Part shown: positions 13,130-15,368 of the stretch, piece after piece
How the letters are laid out: each line of letters starts with the position of its first letter
Numbering within the stretch: the stretch's first letter is position 1
Assembly (NCBI GenBank): GCA_030668025.1
Contig: DAOUUT010000056.1
Span: forward strand, 1 to 15,368
Length of the DNA stretch: 15,368 nucleotides
Origin: Promethearchaeota archaeon
GTDB lineage: Archaea > Asgardarchaeota > Lokiarchaeia > Sigynarchaeales > SOKP01
Direction: 5' to 3'
Program-made: the position numbers and the translations under genes
The notes under the pieces: model-generated
Seen by the model: the letters and a program-made list of their open reading frames with translations, nothing else
Told to the model about the DNA's origin: nothing
The model's database searches: none

Positions 13130-13849
13130 TTAATTTTCTCTTTGCTTGAAAAGCTTCTTAAGAACATTTTCTTTCTTAATCTTTCCTTTAAGGCTATCTC
13201 CCGAACTCTTAATCTTTCCTTTAAAACCTTCTCCCGACAACATTAAAGCTATGCCAATTTCATTCTTAAGTAAAATTTGTTTTGAAAAGCTACTTTGAAT
13301 TACTGAGAAAATTATTCCATAAATTAAACCAGAACCCCATAGAATTAATAGTAAAATATTCACTTCTATACCTAAATTTGACTTAATCGAAACGCTGAGG
13401 TACTTATACAATAACGCCCAAGATAATACAAACAATAATTCTAATACAATACTTACTTTAACAATGAAAGAGGCAATTTTTGTTGTTTTTGAATCTGGTA
13501 AATGGTATTTCATTGCTTTAATGTCGTGAATACCAAAAACAAAGCGTTTACTGAGGGTAGATCCACTATGAAAGGCTAAAAATACAAATATTGCGCCCAA
13601 AGAAACGGGGTTGTCTAAATAGAATACATTTATGGTTCCAATTGATATCCAGATAATAAAATTTATCCATTTAAATAATTTATTTTTGGGCTTTTCAAAT
13701 TTCTCTTCGACTTTAAAAGCCTTCTGTAGAAATGACGAAAGTACCTTTTGAAATAAAGCACCAATCCATAAAAATAGATTTATTAGAATAAATGGTATTA
13801 AAATTATAAAAGCTAAAATTAGTTCAACTGAAAATGGCATATTAAACAC
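13130..13849 (-). CDS. Five-helix membrane protein with C-terminal 11-residue repeat
   Basis: I do not recognise the family. The 239-residue protein has hydrophobic helices at about 7-33, 60-77, 82-98, 125-147 and 163-186 and a basic C-terminal tail. The tail carries two tandem copies of an 11-residue unit (GEGFKGKIKSS, GDSLKGKIKKE), with the 33-base DNA repeat still visible. The start is GTG 13849 or ATG 13840. It converges on the SDR gene with an 11-base gap and lies 42 bases downstream of the BKACE gene in the same direction, with a TATA-like run between them. It may therefore be separately transcribed. A role in transport for the cluster is possible but unsupported. Confidence 0.7.
   Translation of the reverse strand: MFNMPFSVELILAFIILIPFILINLFLWIGALFQKVLSSFLQKAFKVEEKFEKPKNKLFKWINFIIWISIGTINVFYLDNPVSLGAIFVFLAFHSGSTLSKRFVFGIHDIKAMKYHLPDSKTTKIASFIVKVSIVLELLFVLSWALLYKYLSVSIKSNLGIEVNILLLILWGSGLIYGIIFSVIQSSFSKQILLKNEIGIALMLSGEGFKGKIKSSGDSLKGKIKKENVLKKLFKQREN
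13174..13239. repeat. 33-base tandem duplication inside the membrane protein gene
   Basis: Two 33-base units lie head to tail; both begin with TCTTAATCTTTCCTTTAA and differ at a few positions in the second half. The length is a multiple of three, so it duplicates 11 residues and keeps the frame. This looks like a recent slippage duplication. Confidence 0.8.
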
Positions 13850-13891
13850 ATAAGTAAGCGTTTTATTTAAATTAAATATATTTCTTTTAAT

Positions 13892-14689
13892 TCATAACCC
13901 TAAAATTTTTCGAGCTTCGGATGGATCTGCCGTTTCACGCCCCATTTCTTTACTAATATTTACCATTCGAAGTACGATCTCAGCATTATCTTTCGCTGGA
14001 ACTCTCTCCTTCAAGAAAGGATAATCTTCCGTTCCTACGCGCACATTCCCTCCATTAGCAATTGACATTACAGCAATTTTAGTCTGTTCTTCCCCCATAA
14101 CACTAATTGTGTGAAGACAATTTTCGGGCATATATTTTATTCTATGCAAATATTCATCCGCTGTTGGTGGTGACCATGTGCCCCCAGGCCAATTAAAAAA
14201 CAAGGTTAAAATGTGGGGCGCCTTCAATAAATTTTTTTCAATTAAATAATTAAGGTTCCAATATGAACCTATATGCCACACTTCCCATTCAGGTTTTATA
14301 TTAAACTTTTCGCAAGTAATGCAGTACTGTTCTAACTCGTCTAGATCGTGGATTTGGTTTACTGTCATTTCAGTAAAATGTTCATCGTGATGATTCAATA
14401 TCGCAGAAAGCATGTCGGGTTTCGCATGAAAGTCTGGAGCCCTTTCTTCTATTGGGTAACTGGACATACCTGCTTGGATTAGAATATCGCATCTTTCTCT
14501 AATTCTTTTAACGGTCTCGATCTCTTCTCCCCTGGGTAGGTGAACGTGAGCAATTGCAGCTCCAGCTTCATAGCATTTAACAACATCCTCTATCAATGCA
14601 TCTGTTGATTCCGCCCAATTTTTTAAATCAGGATACATCCAAGAATTTGCAGTTGTGGCTGTAATAATCATCTTTTCGTATTCTATCAT
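13892..14689 (-). CDS. BKACE / DUF849 beta-keto acid cleavage enzyme
   Basis: The 265-residue TIM-barrel protein fits the BKACE family, formerly DUF849. That family condenses a beta-keto acid with acetyl-CoA, releasing acetoacetate and a CoA ester. Visible features are EAGAAIAHVHLPRG with zinc ligands H48 and H50, the KPEWEVWHIG strand (E136) and G217-...-G219-T-E221-D, where E221 should complete the zinc site. The HxH segment continues LPRG where HvR is usual, a small departure. Length is slightly short, as most members have 270-310. The ATG is preceded by GGAAG. In this cluster an SDR could supply the beta-keto substrate. Known members act on 3-keto-5-aminohexanoate or dehydrocarnitine, among others, so the substrate is open. 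Confidence 0.88.
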   Translation of the reverse strand: MIEYEKMIITATTANSWMYPDLKNWAESTDALIEDVVKCYEAGAAIAHVHLPRGEEIETVKRIRERCDILIQAGMSSYPIEERAPDFHAKPDMLSAILNHHDEHFTEMTVNQIHDLDELEQYCITCEKFNIKPEWEVWHIGSYWNLNYLIEKNLLKAPHILTLFFNWPGGTWSPPTADEYLHRIKYMPENCLHTISVMGEEQTKIAVMSIANGGNVRVGTEDYPFLKERVPAKDNAEIVLRMVNISKEMGRETADPSEARKILGL

Positions 14690-14863
14690 TACATTCTTCC
14701 AATATAGCTTATGATATTAACTTTATATTTATTATTTAATAGTAAAAATGTTAAAAATTTGATTTTTTCTTCAAGTTATTTTAAAGAAGAATTGTAAAGT
14801 TTATTTAACATATTACAGATTAGGAGAATGAACTACTTTACTATATATTCTTGATCAAAATAG

Positions 14864-14891
14864 AAATATTTATATATATATGTAAATATTT
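14864..14891. repeat. Perfect 9-bp inverted repeat with 10-base spacer
   Basis: AAATATTTA and TAAATATTT flank TATATATATG. In such AT-rich DNA part of this may be chance, but its position between two divergent genes makes it a possible operator. Confidence 0.35.
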
Positions 14892-14995
14892 ATTACATAA
14901 TAAAGAAATATTTTAAGATTTCTTTTTTAGAAGCTTAAAATGCTAGAAAATTGAATATAATTATAATTTACATATAATAAAACTAATAAAAAAAT

Positions 14996-15000
14996 GGAGG
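14996..15000 (+). promoter_or_regulatory. Strong ribosome-binding site of the PH-domain gene
   Basis: GGAGG lies nine bases before the ATG and fixes the start. The following AATTATAAT repeats the leader of the histone gene. Confidence 0.7.
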
Positions 15001-15009
15001 AATTATAAT

Positions 15010-15368
15010 ATGAGTAAAAATAATTTAGACTTTCAAGGTGAAATATCTCGCGATTTTGCTAAAAAACAGATTCTTAAAGGCTCTATCGGTTATTTTTTAT
15101 TTTATGCATCATGGTTGATTTTGACATTGGTTTTGCTATCTGTTTTTGAAGTGGGTATACAATTAGAATGGACCTTATTGATGATTTTCTATTTCGTACT
15201 TATTCCCTACGTGTTTTATTTGATTTTGATTGTATGGTACGAATTTAAGTATGTTAAAATGTTTTCGTTTGAAGTGTTAGAAAATAACCTTGTTATTCGT
15301 CATGGCGTTTTCAATAGGGTTAAAGCTACGATCCCTTATAGCAGGATACAAAACATTAACATCACGAA
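15010..15368 (+). CDS. PH-domain membrane protein (YdbS/bPH2-like), partial
   Basis: The gene runs off the window end, with 119 codons seen. After a short cytoplasmic N-terminus come two hydrophobic helices at about 27-47 and 54-77. They are followed by FSFEVLENNLVIRHGVFNR and then IPYSRIQNINI. The pattern of two helices, a strand with 'g.l.r' and the 'IPysRIQni' motif is characteristic of bacterial-type pleckstrin homology (DUF304, YdbS-like) membrane proteins, found in bacteria and archaea. Their precise function is not established; they sit at the membrane with the PH domain in the cytoplasm. The start is secured by GGAGG. Full members often carry further helices and a second PH domain that would lie beyond the window. 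Confidence 0.82.
   Translation, partial: MSKNNLDFQGEISRDFAKKQILKGSIGYFLFYASWLILTLVLLSVFEVGIQLEWTLLMIFYFVLIPYVFYLILIVWYEFKYVKMFSFEVLENNLVIRHGVFNRVKATIPYSRIQNINIT

Larger units (their letters stand above)
14690..15009. other. Gene-free divergent promoter region
   Basis: No coding frame was found. It lies between the starts of the leftward BKACE gene and the rightward PH-domain gene. It includes a perfect 9-bp inverted repeat (14864-14891), a weaker AAGAAAT/ATTTCTT repeat near 14903-14924, TATA-like runs at 14961-14981 and a GGAGG site. Confidence 0.5.

Noticed and set aside
1..15368. CRISPR array, rRNA or tRNA genes
   Set aside because: No regularly spaced direct repeats and no conserved RNA gene segments were seen on either strand.

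Overview
The window looks like an AT-rich archaeal chromosome segment, most plausibly from an Asgard-type or related histone-bearing archaeon. The evidence is a free 70-residue archaeal histone, a proteasome beta-type subunit, a JAMM/MPN-domain metalloprotease, an archaeal-type helix-turn-helix protein, and well-formed BRE/TATA boxes about 25 bases before inferred start sites. Strong GGAGG ribosome-binding sites occur only before some genes (histone, PH-domain protein). The lineage call is an inference; there is no rRNA or other phylogenetic marker in the window.

Left region (1-4.3 kb) is accessory in character. It holds a partial gene with a possible PD-(D/E)XK nuclease core, a possible two-gene unit (a 44-residue ORF followed one base later by a HEPN-type protein with an RNAIAH motif), a TnpB transposase relic and a weak small ORF. 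Next is the most striking gene of the window: a 492-residue calcineurin-like metallophosphoesterase whose last 64 residues are a complete archaeal histone fold. A truncated or frameshifted nucleotidyltransferase follows.

Middle region (4.5-9.9 kb) mixes proteolysis and information-processing genes with genes of unknown role. It has a divergent proteasome beta subunit (catalytic Asp17 replaced by Glu). A small helical protein is coupled to a seven-helix membrane protein. A two-gene minus-strand operon encodes a winged-helix protein and the JAMM protein. A beta-rich zinc-ribbon protein and the free histone follow. Behind the histone lies an overlooked minus-strand gene, apparently frameshifted near its start.

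Right region (9.9-14.7 kb) is metabolic. A Gfo/Idh/MocA oxidoreductase is divergent from a coupled M24 metallopeptidase-like gene and an SDR dehydrogenase. These converge on a membrane protein and a BKACE (DUF849) beta-keto acid cleavage enzyme. An SDR making a beta-keto acid and a BKACE cleaving it with acetyl-CoA would be a coherent pathway, but the substrate cannot be read from the sequence. The window ends inside a PH-domain (YdbS-like) membrane protein.

No tRNA, rRNA or CRISPR array was seen.
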